DNA of 33,575 nt. Source: a virus. How positions within the stretch are numbered: position 1 is the first letter of the stretch; the number at the start of each line of letters is the position of its first letter. Below, in pieces: positions 1-7,978 of this stretch. The stretch lies in IMG/VR virus record IMGVR_UViG_3300050821_009705, positions 1 through 33,575 of that record; one strand, given 5' to 3'. Under the pieces are notes generated by a model, which had not been told where the DNA came from, made no database searches, and saw only the letters and a program-made list of their open reading frames with translations. The position numbers and the translations under genes were made by a program.

Positions 1-2
1 GC

Positions 3-1685
3 GGCTTTCAAATTCATTGCACACCTTCGGTCAATATTGCGAGTCTCACGGTTACCCTGAGCAATCTGGTGAACGCGCAGACCGGAAGCATCATTTTTTC
101 TTCGTCAACAGATATCAGTATCGGGCGCGAGTTTTACATGCATATCACGACGCCAACGGCGCTGAGCACCGTAACCTACATGGGCGGATTCCGCGGCTGG
201 CTCCCCGATCAAATCATCCCTGCGGCCGATCCGTATTATGGTCAAACCACAAACGCTTTCCCGGTGGCCGTGACGGCCAATAACACGCAGAGCATTTGGG
301 TACAGGTTCATATCCCCGTCGCGTCGAAGGCTCCATCGGGGTGGTACGCCGGGAACGCCTACGTGTCGAGCGGGTCGGTTGTGGTATCGACGATCCCGAT
401 CCGGATGGGAGTCTGGGCGTGGCAGATGCCCTCTAAGGCGGGTCTCCCTATGATCGGCGGGGCCATGGATTATAACGGGTTCTGTAACGTGGCCTATGGC
501 GGCACGGCGGGATGCGGAGCCTATCCTAATTCGGGCGGCGGCGCGGATGGCGCGAACACGTCAAATTGGATCGATGGCGCGGTGCAGCTGCTCGACAATC
601 GCTATACGACGCAGTACCCCTCAAACATCTATCCGCAGACGGGAAGTTTTGCGACGTATGACACGAGGATCGGTCCGCTGATCAATGGGACGCCCGCCCA
701 GATTACGAGCATCCTAACCGGTGCGTCGTTGACCAAGGTTCAATTAGAAAACCTCAGTTTCACAGCCGCCGAGTGGGCGAACTGGATGGGGTACTTCGTC
801 TCACAAAATTGGAATCCGTTGCTATTCAATTACGCCTGCGACGAACCACCTTCGGGCTGCACCTTCGCGCAATTGCTTTCGAGCGGAACGGCCACGCGCG
901 GATTCTCAACCCCGATCGTTCCGAACCTCGTCACCGTGGATCTCGCGACGGCGATATCCAACGGCGTGCAGGGAGTCATCGATTGGATCGTGCCTATTAT
1001 CGAGAACATCGACACCACCGGAAGCGGAAACCACCGAGCGTCTTATAATGCCTATTTGGCGACGTCCTCCGGAACGGTGCGCGAAGTGGGAAGTTATCAG
1101 GATTGCGAATCGGCGGGAACGTGCGGAAACGGCACAGTGGGTCCGGCGAATACGCCCGCGTACCCCAATCGTCATATTGACGGAACCCCGGTCGCCAATC
1201 GCGCCTTCGAAACGTGGTGCTTTCTGAATAACATCAATTTCCAACTTTATTTCGCGATCGATTATTGCGACACGCAGGCCTGCCCGACGACGATCGACCC
1301 ATGGCATTCGGTCTATGCCTTTGGGTGTAACGGTGACGGCCAACTGATGTACCCTTCGACGACAACGATCGTGACAACCTCGCTGGGAATCCCCATTTGG
1401 ATTCCAAGTATTCGGCTAAAGGAATATTTAGCCGGTGAACAGGACTGGGAGTACGAGAACTATTTGACCCAACAAGGACAGGGCGCATTCGTGCAGGCCC
1501 AGATTGCGACATGGATGACCAACGGTTATACTTTTAGCAATGATCCGACCAAGATAGAAGCGGCGCGGTTCGCTATGGGGCAAGCGATCCATCAATTGAC
1601 TTACCCGCCCGCGCCTCCGCCGCCGTCGCCGGTCGCGCAGATCAACGGATGCGGATTTGTCTATAAGTCGGGAAGGGTCCAATGA
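3..1685 (+). CDS. Tail-associated protein with DUF4091 glycoside-hydrolase-like C-terminus (5' partial)
   Basis: The reading frame is open to the left window edge, so the start lies outside; 560 residues are visible. The nearest in-frame start codon, a GTG at 69, has no reason to be the true start. The N-terminal ~130 residues look beta-rich. The middle has an acidic pair in YACDEPP (Asp280/Glu281, counted from nt 3), the position where DUF4091 hydrolase-like proteins carry a DEP motif. The C-terminus has NGDGQLMYP followed by PSIRLKEYLAGEQDWEYE, which closely matches the DUF4091 signature (GDG..YP, then PSIRL..ir.G.eDyEY). A proline-rich tail (PPAPPPPSP) follows. Its place ahead of fibre genes suggests a virion enzyme acting on host surface glycans, but that role is inferred. 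Catalytic activity is not shown by sequence. Confidence 0.75.
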   Translation, partial: GFQIHCTPSVNIASLTVTLSNLVNAQTGSIIFSSSTDISIGREFYMHITTPTALSTVTYMGGFRGWLPDQIIPAADPYYGQTTNAFPVAVTANNTQSIWVQVHIPVASKAPSGWYAGNAYVSSGSVVVSTIPIRMGVWAWQMPSKAGLPMIGGAMDYNGFCNVAYGGTAGCGAYPNSGGGADGANTSNWIDGAVQLLDNRYTTQYPSNIYPQTGSFATYDTRIGPLINGTPAQITSILTGASLTKVQLENLSFTAAEWANWMGYFVSQNWNPLLFNYACDEPPSGCTFAQLLSSGTATRGFSTPIVPNLVTVDLATAISNGVQGVIDWIVPIIENIDTTGSGNHRASYNAYLATSSGTVREVGSYQDCESAGTCGNGTVGPANTPAYPNRHIDGTPVANRAFETWCFLNNINFQLYFAIDYCDTQACPTTIDPWHSVYAFGCNGDGQLMYPSTTTIVTTSLGIPIWIPSIRLKEYLAGEQDWEYENYLTQQGQGAFVQAQIATWMTNGYTFSNDPTKIEAARFAMGQAIHQLTYPPAPPPPSPVAQINGCGFVYKSGRVQ

Positions 1686-1698
1686 AAAGGAGCCAGGT

Positions 1699-2340
1699 AT
1701 GAGCGGATCACAGATTGCGATCGCAGCGACAGGCCAGACCGTCAAGGCGGTTATTCAGGATATGCAGACGGCACAAATTTGGAACGGGTCGAGCATGGAA
1801 GTCTACAACTCGTCGGATTGGGCCAGTTACAATGTCTCCATGCCGGAGCAGGCTGGTTCCGGCCGCTATATCTTGACGATCCCCGGAGGCCTTCCGGCCG
1901 GGAATTACTGGGTGACCCCTTATCTCCTGTCGAATCCGCCAACGCCCTCGCTGGGCGCGGATACGCCCTTGGACATTCTTCGGCTTGGGTGGAACGGATC
2001 CGCGATCATTGAAATCAATTCGGGGCTCAATGTGGGGGCGATTAATGGATCGGTGCAGGCAGCCGTTGATTTGGCAACCTCGTCCAACACGTTCGTGATC
2101 GGCGCGGCGGCCGCCGGAACCTTGAGCGGTGTGCAGATGACGACGAACTTGGCCCCTGCGAACGCCTTCGCCAATATGTACAGCGGGCGCACACTTTTAT
2201 TCACAAGCGGCGTGAACGCAGGCCTAGCCGTCTTAGTGACGGGGTTCGCGGTTTCGGGTGGGAGGCTGACGTTCATCGCGTATGGGAATCTGCCGGCGGC
2301 GGTAGCGCCTTCGGTGGGCGATACCTTCATCATATTCTAA
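1699..2340 (+). CDS. Putative structural protein, fibre region
   Basis: 213 residues. The start at 1699 is chosen over the upstream in-frame ATG at 1657 because AAAGGAG (1686-1692) sits at proper spacing and 1657 would overlap the previous gene. The N-terminal ~90 residues look like a beta-sandwich (alternating hydrophobics, SGRYILTIPGGLPAGNYWV), similar in style to short structural domains near phage fibres. A linker follows, then a glycine/alanine-rich C-terminal segment ending in VGDTFIIF. No signal peptide or membrane segment. The family is not recognised; virion function is inferred from position between the DUF4091 protein and the fibre. The stop overlaps the next small gene as TAATG. 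Confidence 0.7.
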   Translation: MSGSQIAIAATGQTVKAVIQDMQTAQIWNGSSMEVYNSSDWASYNVSMPEQAGSGRYILTIPGGLPAGNYWVTPYLLSNPPTPSLGADTPLDILRLGWNGSAIIEINSGLNVGAINGSVQAAVDLATSSNTFVIGAAAAGTLSGVQMTTNLAPANAFANMYSGRTLLFTSGVNAGLAVLVTGFAVSGGRLTFIAYGNLPAAVAPSVGDTFIIF

Positions 2341-2486
2341 TGCGCGGATTCCCCGGACAACTCACGCAGCACGCGGGACATGGGAGCCAGGCCTTGGTCT
2401 GGGTTCTTACAACACCTTTCTACCTCAAGATCAATTTCGTGCTAAACGTGTTGAAATCGCGCATCTTTCAGGTGATAGACGCATGA
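2340..2486 (+). CDS. Small 48-residue hypothetical protein
   Basis: The ATG at 2340 shares its A with the TAA of the previous gene (TAATG). The frame closes with TGA inside the ATG of the next gene (ATGA at 2483-2486). Both junctions are the coupling type seen all over this window, which is the main support for this frame in an otherwise empty 142-bp gap. The product begins MRGFPGQLTQHAGHG and has a hydrophobic central stretch (ALVWVLTTPFYLKINFVLNV). It ends in a basic/hydrophobic tail. Function unknown; no family recognised. Confidence 0.55.
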   Translation: MRGFPGQLTQHAGHGSQALVWVLTTPFYLKINFVLNVLKSRIFQVIDA

Positions 2487-3187
2487 ATATAACGGACGTT
2501 CCACAAAGCGGCGCCAGAACGCAACAGGGCGCGATCTTCCAAATCGTCGCGCAGTTAATCGACTTCAATACGATATCGCCAAGCAATCCGACGGGCGATC
2601 CGATTCAATTGCAGACGGCCAGTGGGCTTTCAATCTCGATTCTCTATCCGGACGGCGTGACGACTTTAACGGTGCCTGCGGTATTGGCGACCGATGGATC
2701 GGATGGAATGATCGTCTATACCACCGTGAACAATGGAACGCAGATCGATCTTTCGCAGATCGGGCTTTATCATTTTCAGGGGAACGCGGTGGTGGGGGGC
2801 GTGCAATTGCCGCCGAGTTACCAGGATGATTTTTACGTCATGGCGAACGTGACGGGCAATCCGAGCCCCGCGCCGATCTATCAAGCGTCGGCGGTCATCT
2901 TCTTTGATACCAACGGAGTCCGATGGGCGCAGAGCGTTTCGCCAAGCGGCCTGAGCGCGCCGGTGTTGCAACCCTCCGGTCCTGCCAATTTCTTGTTATT
3001 CCAGAATTTGGTCATGGTGGACAGCAACGGGATTTACTGGAAAGCCACGATGTCCACCGTAGGGGTTTTGTCTTGGGCAACGACGGCGCAGACGGCATCT
3101 GCTTTGGGATCTTTCATTCTAAACGACAGCAACGGGCGGTCATGGATCTGCACAATCTCGACATCAGGCGTTTTGGGCGCGGCTTAA
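2483..3187 (+). CDS. Putative structural protein with repeated beta modules
   Basis: 234 residues, no signal peptide, no membrane segment. The first ~125 residues resemble a small virion beta-sandwich domain (GLYHFQGNAVVGG, SYQDDFYVMANVTG). The second half has three similar short modules built around DTNGVRWAQSVSPSG, DSNGIYWKATMSTVG and DSNGRSWICTISTSG, each a D-x-N-G-x-x-W beta hairpin. These look like a tandem repeat of about 37 residues. Such modules suggest an appendage or adaptor protein for the fibre downstream. The start overlaps the previous stop by ATGA. The end overlaps the likely start of the fibre gene. Confidence 0.7.
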   Translation: MNITDVPQSGARTQQGAIFQIVAQLIDFNTISPSNPTGDPIQLQTASGLSISILYPDGVTTLTVPAVLATDGSDGMIVYTTVNNGTQIDLSQIGLYHFQGNAVVGGVQLPPSYQDDFYVMANVTGNPSPAPIYQASAVIFFDTNGVRWAQSVSPSGLSAPVLQPSGPANFLLFQNLVMVDSNGIYWKATMSTVGVLSWATTAQTASALGSFILNDSNGRSWICTISTSGVLGAA

Positions 3188-5190
3188 AAAGCGCGATTTG
3201 TAGCGCGTTTCTGGTGGCTACAATTGTGGCCACTTCGCGCGCCGAAACGGCGGTTACACTCTATCCGCCGGGATCCACCGATTACATTCAAATCCTGCCT
3301 GGACCCATGGTCTCGACCATTTCGGTCACGTTGTCCACCTCTCTTCCGTCTGCCAATCAAATACCGATTGTCAGCACCGTCGTCGGTAACGCCATCACGA
3401 TGGGATGGGGCGCGGCGAGCGCGGGCGGCGGGACGTGGGGATCGATTACGGGCACGTTGTCGACCCAAACGGACCTCCAAAATGCCTTGAACGCGATCGG
3501 GGCATCCACCAACACTTTAAATGCAACCACAGCCACGCTGAGCGCGTCAACCACAACCCTGCAGACCCAACTGAATTCCTTAGCCGCCTCTACAGGCACT
3601 TTGCAGACGCAGATCAATTCCGTCGCCACGTCTACGGGCGTGTTAAGCGTGTCCACCTCTTCGATTCAGACGCAAATCAACGGGCTCGCTTCCACTTATC
3701 TCACCAACAGTTCCGCTACGGCCACCTACCTCCAAGACTCGTCCGCCACGCTGACCTATTTGAATCAGACCGTGGCGGCGAGCACCTACCTGACGCAGTC
3801 AAGCGCGACGGCTACCTATTTGCAATTGTCCAGTGCGACGGCGACATATCAGCCGAAGGGGAGCTATCTGACGGCGAATCAAACGATCACGTTGAGCGGG
3901 GACGCGACCGGGTCGGGCGCGACGGCGATCGCCGTGACGGCCGCGGCGAATCAGGCCAATATCAAAACGCTGTCCGCGTCCAGTGAAACAGTGAGCGGGA
4001 ATTTATTGGTGACCGGGTGGGCGATTCATGCGGGAAGCGAAACGGTATCGGCGGCCGGCGGCCTTGGGGTTACCTTTGGAGTGATAGCGGGGAGCGTCAC
4101 CGTTTCGAGCGAGAACGTCACTGGAGCGCTGACGGCCAATTCGGAGGTGTTAACCAACGCTCTTCCGGTGGCGAGCGGCGGAACCGGAACGGCGAGCCCT
4201 TCGATAACGGCGGGAACGAATATCACAAGCGTGACGGGAACGTGGCCAAACGTCACGATCAATGCGGCCACCCAAGGCGGCAGCGGGGCTTCCCTCACAT
4301 CATCGAACACATGGACGGCGGGCCAGTCATTTAATTCCTTTACGAATCTGAGCGGCACAACGACCATTTCGGGCGGCGTGTTCATTTCGTCGGCCATTAA
4401 TATCGCAATCCCAAGCGTCATCACGACAACCATGACGATCACGTCCACGATGTCGATCATCCTAGCCAGCTGCTCGTCATTTGGAACGACCAATAGTTTC
4501 ATCACGGTGACCTTGCCAAGCGCGTCGGCATCTTCTGGGTACAGCACCGACATCTATGACGTGGGTCCGGACAGTTGTTCGATTCATGTTCAGGCGGCCG
4601 GGAGTGATGTCATCATCGATACCGGCACTTGGTATCTGAACGCCAAACATCAAATGCTTTCGATCCGATCGTTAGGATCGTCGGGGTGGGGTTGCGCGAA
4701 TGGGAATTGCGTGGCAACACCTTTCACGGCTTGGACGACGCAAGACGATGTGGGAACGTACACCGCATCCGCATCGAGCGTCGTTTATCATTGCCCGATC
4801 TATCTTCCGACACCGGTTGCCCTTCTGGGGTTCAGAGCGGATCGACCTTCCAATACGGGAACGGGGTCTTTCTCAATCAACGACATGAAGGGGCATTGGC
4901 TAACGGGCGTGAGCACGGTGACGTTGACGGGAAACCCTAGCAATTATCTTCTGGCGACGGTTTACCAATTGGCGCCCGGGTGGTATCAGCTTCTCGTCGA
5001 ACTGAATAACAGTACGGTCCAATTGTCGGGCAGCAATTCCGTGAACGATGTGACGATGTTGTGCGGAGAAGCCGGAACGAACACGACACAAGACCTGAGC
5101 CAATTCACGCCTACACTGACGGGAGGGGTGAGAAATCGAAATTATCCTGCCATCGATCTGTTAATTAACGGGGGCGACCAAGGAAATTAA
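3142..5190 (+). CDS. Long repetitive tail-fibre-like protein with N-terminal signal-like segment
   Basis: The open frame begins at 2923, but the residues before 3142 are an out-of-frame read of the previous gene. ATG 3142 gives 682 residues and overlaps the previous gene by 46 bp; its Shine-Dalgarno is weak. The N-terminus has basic residues, then a hydrophobic stretch ending TIVATSRA|ETA, which looks like a Sec signal peptide. Next come Thr/Ser-rich heptad-like repeats (TLQTQINS, TGTLQTQINS), then five 10-residue YL..SSATAT repeats (nt 3697-3846), then GGTGTASP/NITSVTG motifs typical of fibre shafts. A beta-rich C-terminal domain follows. The likely role is host adsorption. A signal peptide on a fibre is odd. 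Confidence 0.75.
   Translation: MDLHNLDIRRFGRGLKSAICSAFLVATIVATSRAETAVTLYPPGSTDYIQILPGPMVSTISVTLSTSLPSANQIPIVSTVVGNAITMGWGAASAGGGTWGSITGTLSTQTDLQNALNAIGASTNTLNATTATLSASTTTLQTQLNSLAASTGTLQTQINSVATSTGVLSVSTSSIQTQINGLASTYLTNSSATATYLQDSSATLTYLNQTVAASTYLTQSSATATYLQLSSATATYQPKGSYLTANQTITLSGDATGSGATAIAVTAAANQANIKTLSASSETVSGNLLVTGWAIHAGSETVSAAGGLGVTFGVIAGSVTVSSENVTGALTANSEVLTNALPVASGGTGTASPSITAGTNITSVTGTWPNVTINAATQGGSGASLTSSNTWTAGQSFNSFTNLSGTTTISGGVFISSAINIAIPSVITTTMTITSTMSIILASCSSFGTTNSFITVTLPSASASSGYSTDIYDVGPDSCSIHVQAAGSDVIIDTGTWYLNAKHQMLSIRSLGSSGWGCANGNCVATPFTAWTTQDDVGTYTASASSVVYHCPIYLPTPVALLGFRADRPSNTGTGSFSINDMKGHWLTGVSTVTLTGNPSNYLLATVYQLAPGWYQLLVELNNSTVQLSGSNSVNDVTMLCGEAGTNTTQDLSQFTPTLTGGVRNRNYPAIDLLINGGDQGN
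3697..3846 (+). repeat. Five tandem 30-bp in-frame repeats in the fibre gene
   Basis: Five consecutive 10-codon units begin with TAT-CTC/CTG-type YL pairs: YLTNSSATAT, YLQDSSATLT, YLNQTVAAST, YLTQSSATAT and YLQLSSATAT. A sixth partial unit, YQPKGS, follows. The DNA units are diverged at synonymous sites, so this is protein-level repetition of a fibre shaft rather than a recent expansion. Confidence 0.8.
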
Positions 5191-5191
5191 T

Positions 5192-5440
5192 ATGACGGAA
5201 CCCGTCCAGATCGCTTTAACCGTCGCCACGGCTCCGACGATTCTGGCCATCGGAACTCTGATCGTCGGGATCCGAAATTCGAACAAGGCCGATGAAATTC
5301 ATATCCTGGTCAACAGCAACCTCACTTCTGTGAAAGCCGATCTTACATTGGCCCTGGATCGCGTGAAGAAATTAGAGGATATGCTTTTGATGATGGCTTC
5401 CGCGAACAAAGAGGTCCAAAAGGGTATCTTGGAAAAATAA
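5192..5440 (+). CDS. Small membrane-anchored coiled-coil protein
   Basis: 82 residues, preceded by AAGGAAA (from 5180). An N-terminal hydrophobic segment (VQIALTVATAPTILAIGTLI) is followed by a predicted coiled coil containing HILVNSNLTSVKADLTLAL. The HxLVNSNLT..KA motif recurs in short phage proteins encoded near lysis genes. The topology, one anchor plus a coil, would suit a spanin-like or holin-accessory protein, but there is no direct evidence. The stop overlaps the next start as TAATG. Confidence 0.75.
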   Translation: MTEPVQIALTVATAPTILAIGTLIVGIRNSNKADEIHILVNSNLTSVKADLTLALDRVKKLEDMLLMMASANKEVQKGILEK

Positions 5441-5847
5441 TGCTGATCACGGTGACGCGAACGAATAAGAAGAATCTCGATGCCTTCGGAAACATGGCGA
5501 TCGATACGGATCCGTTCAAGTGCGTCACGCTGGAAAACGCTTCCACCCTCATCCCTGCGGGAATCGTGTACGACGTTCTTTTTATGTGGTCGAACGATTT
5601 TCAACAGATCATGCCTCATGTGATCGTCCCGGGCCGCACGGCGATCGAGATCCACTGGGCGAATTATGTCATCGACCCGGTGAACGCGGCGCATATCGAA
5701 TTGAAGGGCTGCACGGCGGTTGGGAAGGAAGCGGAACTACAGGAGAACATGATCACGCAATCGAAGGACACCTGGATTGCCTTCTGTCAAGCCATCACCG
5801 ATCAGCCCTCGATAAAAATAAAGTACGTGGACGATTTCGGGTCATAG
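5440..5847 (+). CDS. DUF5675-like protein
   Basis: 135 residues. The pattern TLENASTLIPAGIVYDV, then PHVIVPGRTAIEIHWANY, then ELKGCTAVGK fits DUF5675, whose members have a (I)PAG(x)Y strand, a VPGR..I.IH.(A/G)N core and a late GC..(V/L)G motif with a conserved Cys. DUF5675 proteins are common in phages and secretion-related loci; some are suggested to act on peptidoglycan, but the reaction is not established. No signal peptide. The gene starts with a TAATG overlap in the run of small lysis-type genes. Confidence 0.75.
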   Translation: MLITVTRTNKKNLDAFGNMAIDTDPFKCVTLENASTLIPAGIVYDVLFMWSNDFQQIMPHVIVPGRTAIEIHWANYVIDPVNAAHIELKGCTAVGKEAELQENMITQSKDTWIAFCQAITDQPSIKIKYVDDFGS

Positions 5848-5905
5848 GAAAATCCCCTATTGCAGAATGAAAAATGAAGTGATAGACTCGAATCAGGCTT
5901 CTTTC

Positions 5906-6409
5906 ATGTTCCGAGTTTTAAAACTTTCTCTCGTTGTCGCATGTCTTTTTGGAGGCGTAGCCCATGCCGAAAATGGCGAAATCGTTGTCGATGCTTCAAC
6001 GGCCGCGCCGACAGGAACGCTGGCCTCTTTCGTCCAGGGAACAACGAACCAATGGTCAATAGGGCTATTCAAGAATCCCCTCGCTTCCAACACCTACCAC
6101 ATGACGCTGTTCGGGGTGAATCCCAATTTTAATGCGCCCGCCTCTTATGCCCAGATGCAAAATTATGTTGCGACGGTGGACAGCTATACCTATTTTTACG
6201 GATGGGCGGCCGGTGAGTCTTACCAGACGAATAGCGAAGAAGGTTTCGTAGGGGCCATGAGCAATCTTTGCGGATCCGCCACAAACTTTGCTTTAATTCA
6301 GACGAGCTCCAAGACGTTCGATAAGGCGACGTGCTGCGACACGCTGGGGACCATGCTCAATCAACTATTTCTGGAATCGAGTTCAACAGTTCCGGTGGTA
6401 GGATTCTAA
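5906..6409 (+). CDS. Secreted hypothetical protein
   Basis: 167 residues from ATG 5906. An upstream in-frame ATG at 5867 adds 13 polar residues before the signal peptide and has no better ribosome site, so 5906 is preferred; neither is certain. The N-terminus MFRVLKLSLVVACLFGGVAHA followed by ENG is a clear Sec signal peptide. The mature part is Asn/Thr/Tyr-rich with four late cysteines (SNLCGSA, KATCCDT), which could form disulfides in the periplasm. No family recognised. Confidence 0.7.
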   Translation: MFRVLKLSLVVACLFGGVAHAENGEIVVDASTAAPTGTLASFVQGTTNQWSIGLFKNPLASNTYHMTLFGVNPNFNAPASYAQMQNYVATVDSYTYFYGWAAGESYQTNSEEGFVGAMSNLCGSATNFALIQTSSKTFDKATCCDTLGTMLNQLFLESSSTVPVVGF

Positions 6410-6417
6410 GGAGACTT

Positions 6418-7041
6418 ATGGATAACGACCACGGGCCCTGTTTAAATATTAAAGTAACCGTCGCCTTCGATCCGGACACCATGAACGCTTTCAGCAAATG
6501 CTGGGAAGTATTGGGCACATTACTCAATACCATCATAAACAAGGAGAACAAAATCATGAGCCAACTAGATGACCTCAATTCAGCAATTCAGGAAGAGGAT
6601 GTGGACGTTCAGGGAATCGCCGCCGTCGCGATCGCGTTGCAGACGGATCTCGCAGCCCTTTTGAAGGCTTCGCAGGGTGGTGGTTCCGCCACAGACCTGA
6701 GCACCCAAATCGCCGCGGTCCAGTCTCACGCGGCCAGCTTGGCGACTGCGCTCGGTATCCTGCAGGCGGCCGATGCCACAACGAAGGCGCCGGCGCCGGT
6801 GATCTCAAGCCCTTTGACCCTGTCGGCCCCTCTCGCAGGCCCCGCGGTGTCGTACCAGATCGCGGGTTCGGGTTCCCCTACTTCGTTCAGCGCCGCCGGA
6901 CTCCCGGCCGGTTTGTCCGTTGATCCGACGACCGGAATCATTTCAGGAACACCGACGGTAGCGGGGGTTTCGAATGTCACGATCTCGGCCTCGAATGCAA
7001 ACGGAGCAGGCACCGCGACGCTGGTCATTACGGCATCATAG
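6418..7041 (+). CDS. He_PIG-type Ig-like domain protein, two possible starts
   Basis: 207 residues from ATG 6418, supported by AAGGAG (6408-6413). A second in-frame ATG at 6556, with its own AAGGAG at 6541-6546, would give 161 residues. The part before 6556 has MDNDHGPCLNIKVTVAFD and a short hydrophobic helix. The part after it has an alpha-helical region (QLDDLNSAIQEEDVDVQGIA) and a C-terminal putative Ig domain (He_PIG). The He_PIG signature AAGLPAGLSVDPTTGIISGT continues with PTVAGVSNVTISA. The helix-plus-Ig layout resembles small phage decoration or appendage proteins; binding to host surface or capsid is inferred. Confidence 0.75.
   Translation: MDNDHGPCLNIKVTVAFDPDTMNAFSKCWEVLGTLLNTIINKENKIMSQLDDLNSAIQEEDVDVQGIAAVAIALQTDLAALLKASQGGGSATDLSTQIAAVQSHAASLATALGILQAADATTKAPAPVISSPLTLSAPLAGPAVSYQIAGSGSPTSFSAAGLPAGLSVDPTTGIISGTPTVAGVSNVTISASNANGAGTATLVITAS
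6541..6558 (+). promoter_or_regulatory. Internal ribosome binding site and start in the He_PIG gene
   Basis: AAGGAG at 6541-6546 lies nine bases before an in-frame ATG at 6556. It can direct synthesis of a shorter product that lacks the first 46 residues. Confidence 0.5.
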
Positions 7042-7315
7042 GCGTAAGCACGATAGCGGCGTTGAAAGATTCGCAGACGGCCTCGTCCGCTATTGGATCA
7101 TAGGCGGTACGCTGATAGGCCTTTTGTGGGCCGGCATCGGGCTTTATTTCCAGGTTAAGGCCGTCATCAAGAAACAAGATGAGTTTGATGCTTCCTCAGA
7201 AGTCAGGCGGAATTATCTTCGTGACCAATCCGAGCGCGATCATATCGCGATCGCGGTCAGCGAGTGTAATATCGAATGGCTAAAAGAACTCCGCAAGGAG
7301 AGAAAGGGGAAATAA
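6992..7315 (+). CDS. Small single-pass membrane protein
   Basis: The start is uncertain. The frame contains ATG 6974 and ATG 6992, both inside the end of the previous gene and without a clear ribosome site; 6992 gives 107 residues. The first ~25 residues of either version are basic and may be an out-of-frame read. From GVERFADGLVRYW onward the sequence is coherent: a membrane segment (WIIGGTLIGLLWAGIGLYF), then a charged, probably coiled-coil tail ending KELRKERKGK. It is a common layout among short phage proteins near holins. Role unknown. Confidence 0.65.
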   Translation, partial: RMQTEQAPRRWSLRHHRRKHDSGVERFADGLVRYWIIGGTLIGLLWAGIGLYFQVKAVIKKQDEFDASSEVRRNYLRDQSERDHIAIAVSECNIEWLKELRKERKGK

Positions 7316-7317
7316 TC

Positions 7318-7347
7318 ATGGGCCCCAAAGAACCTAAACCCGCGTGA
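7318..7347 (+). CDS. Nine-codon minicistron
   Basis: ATG at 7318 follows AAAGGGG at good spacing and reads MGPKEPKPA before TGA at 7345-7347. That stop overlaps the GTG start of the next gene as GTGA. The next gene has no clear site of its own, so this minicistron may load ribosomes for it by translational coupling. It may have no peptide function. Confidence 0.4.
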   Translation: MGPKEPKPA

Positions 7348-7625
7348 ACTTCAATCCATCGTCGGCATCGGAAGTCCAAGGACTGCACGCCGCGTTGGGG
7401 GCATTATTTGTCGTGCTCCCAACGGCGTTGCTGCTGCATCATCCCGGCTTTCTTACGGGTCATCCGCAAGTCGCTGGTTCTTTCATTGGCCTTATCTATG
7501 CTACCGTCAAGGAATTTGTATGGGATCAGGACATGGAAGATGCCATTACGCGGGGATCGAATTGGGAGGACTGGGCGTTTTACATGGTCGGGATCGCAAT
7601 AGCCAACGTGATTCTATGGCTCTAA
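7344..7625 (+). CDS. Small two-helix membrane protein (holin-like)
   Basis: 93 residues from a GTG start. There are two hydrophobic segments (ALGALFVVLPTALLL and FYMVGIAIANVILWL) with a conserved-looking middle: GLIYATVKEFVWDQDMED and GSNWEDWAFY. The ATVKEF..D and WEDW motifs recur in small phage membrane proteins found in lysis regions. A holin or holin-accessory role is possible but unproven. The start depends on the GTGA overlap with the nine-codon minicistron. Confidence 0.7.
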   Translation: MNFNPSSASEVQGLHAALGALFVVLPTALLLHHPGFLTGHPQVAGSFIGLIYATVKEFVWDQDMEDAITRGSNWEDWAFYMVGIAIANVILWL

Positions 7626-7634
7626 GGAGGGCGC

Positions 7635-7967
7635 ATGTCGGACTTTAAAACGTGGTTCATTGAGGTGTTCGTGAAGAAACTTGGGCCTTCCTTCACGCGG
7701 GCGGCCCTCACGTCGGCGGGGGTTTTCTTCGCAGCCCACGCGGGAATCCTTACAAAATATGGAGTGACCTACGACTCTACGAATCAGATCCTGAGCGAAG
7801 ACCTGAAGATCCTATCCGCCGCGCTGTTCGTTCTCGTGCCGCCGCTTATCACGGCGGTGTTTGCTCTGATTCAGCACCATACGGTCGCGGCAATCAACGG
7901 AACTCCTCAGTCCGGAGCTCATGTACCCTCCGGCGGCCTTTCAACCCCGCCGCCGACGGGAGCCTAA
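7635..7967 (+). CDS. Small membrane protein, possible holin
   Basis: 110 residues, with a strong AAGGAGGG site (7625-7632). An amphipathic N-terminus (FKTWFIEVFVKKLG) is followed by a first hydrophobic helix (AALTSAGVFFAAHAGIL) and a second one (ILSAALFVLVPPLITAVFAL). A Pro/Gly/Ser-rich tail follows. Two helices, small size and its place among lysis-type genes make it a holin candidate. The family is not recognised with certainty. Confidence 0.7.
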   Translation: MSDFKTWFIEVFVKKLGPSFTRAALTSAGVFFAAHAGILTKYGVTYDSTNQILSEDLKILSAALFVLVPPLITAVFALIQHHTVAAINGTPQSGAHVPSGGLSTPPPTGA

Positions 7968-7978
7968 AAGGAGATTTA

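Noticed and set aside
2923-3141. Upstream extension of the fibre gene
   Set aside because: It overlaps the previous gene in another frame and reads as unlikely protein; the signal-like segment begins later.
3697-3846. Tandem 30-bp repeats as a CRISPR array
   Set aside because: Units are contiguous, coding and without spacers.
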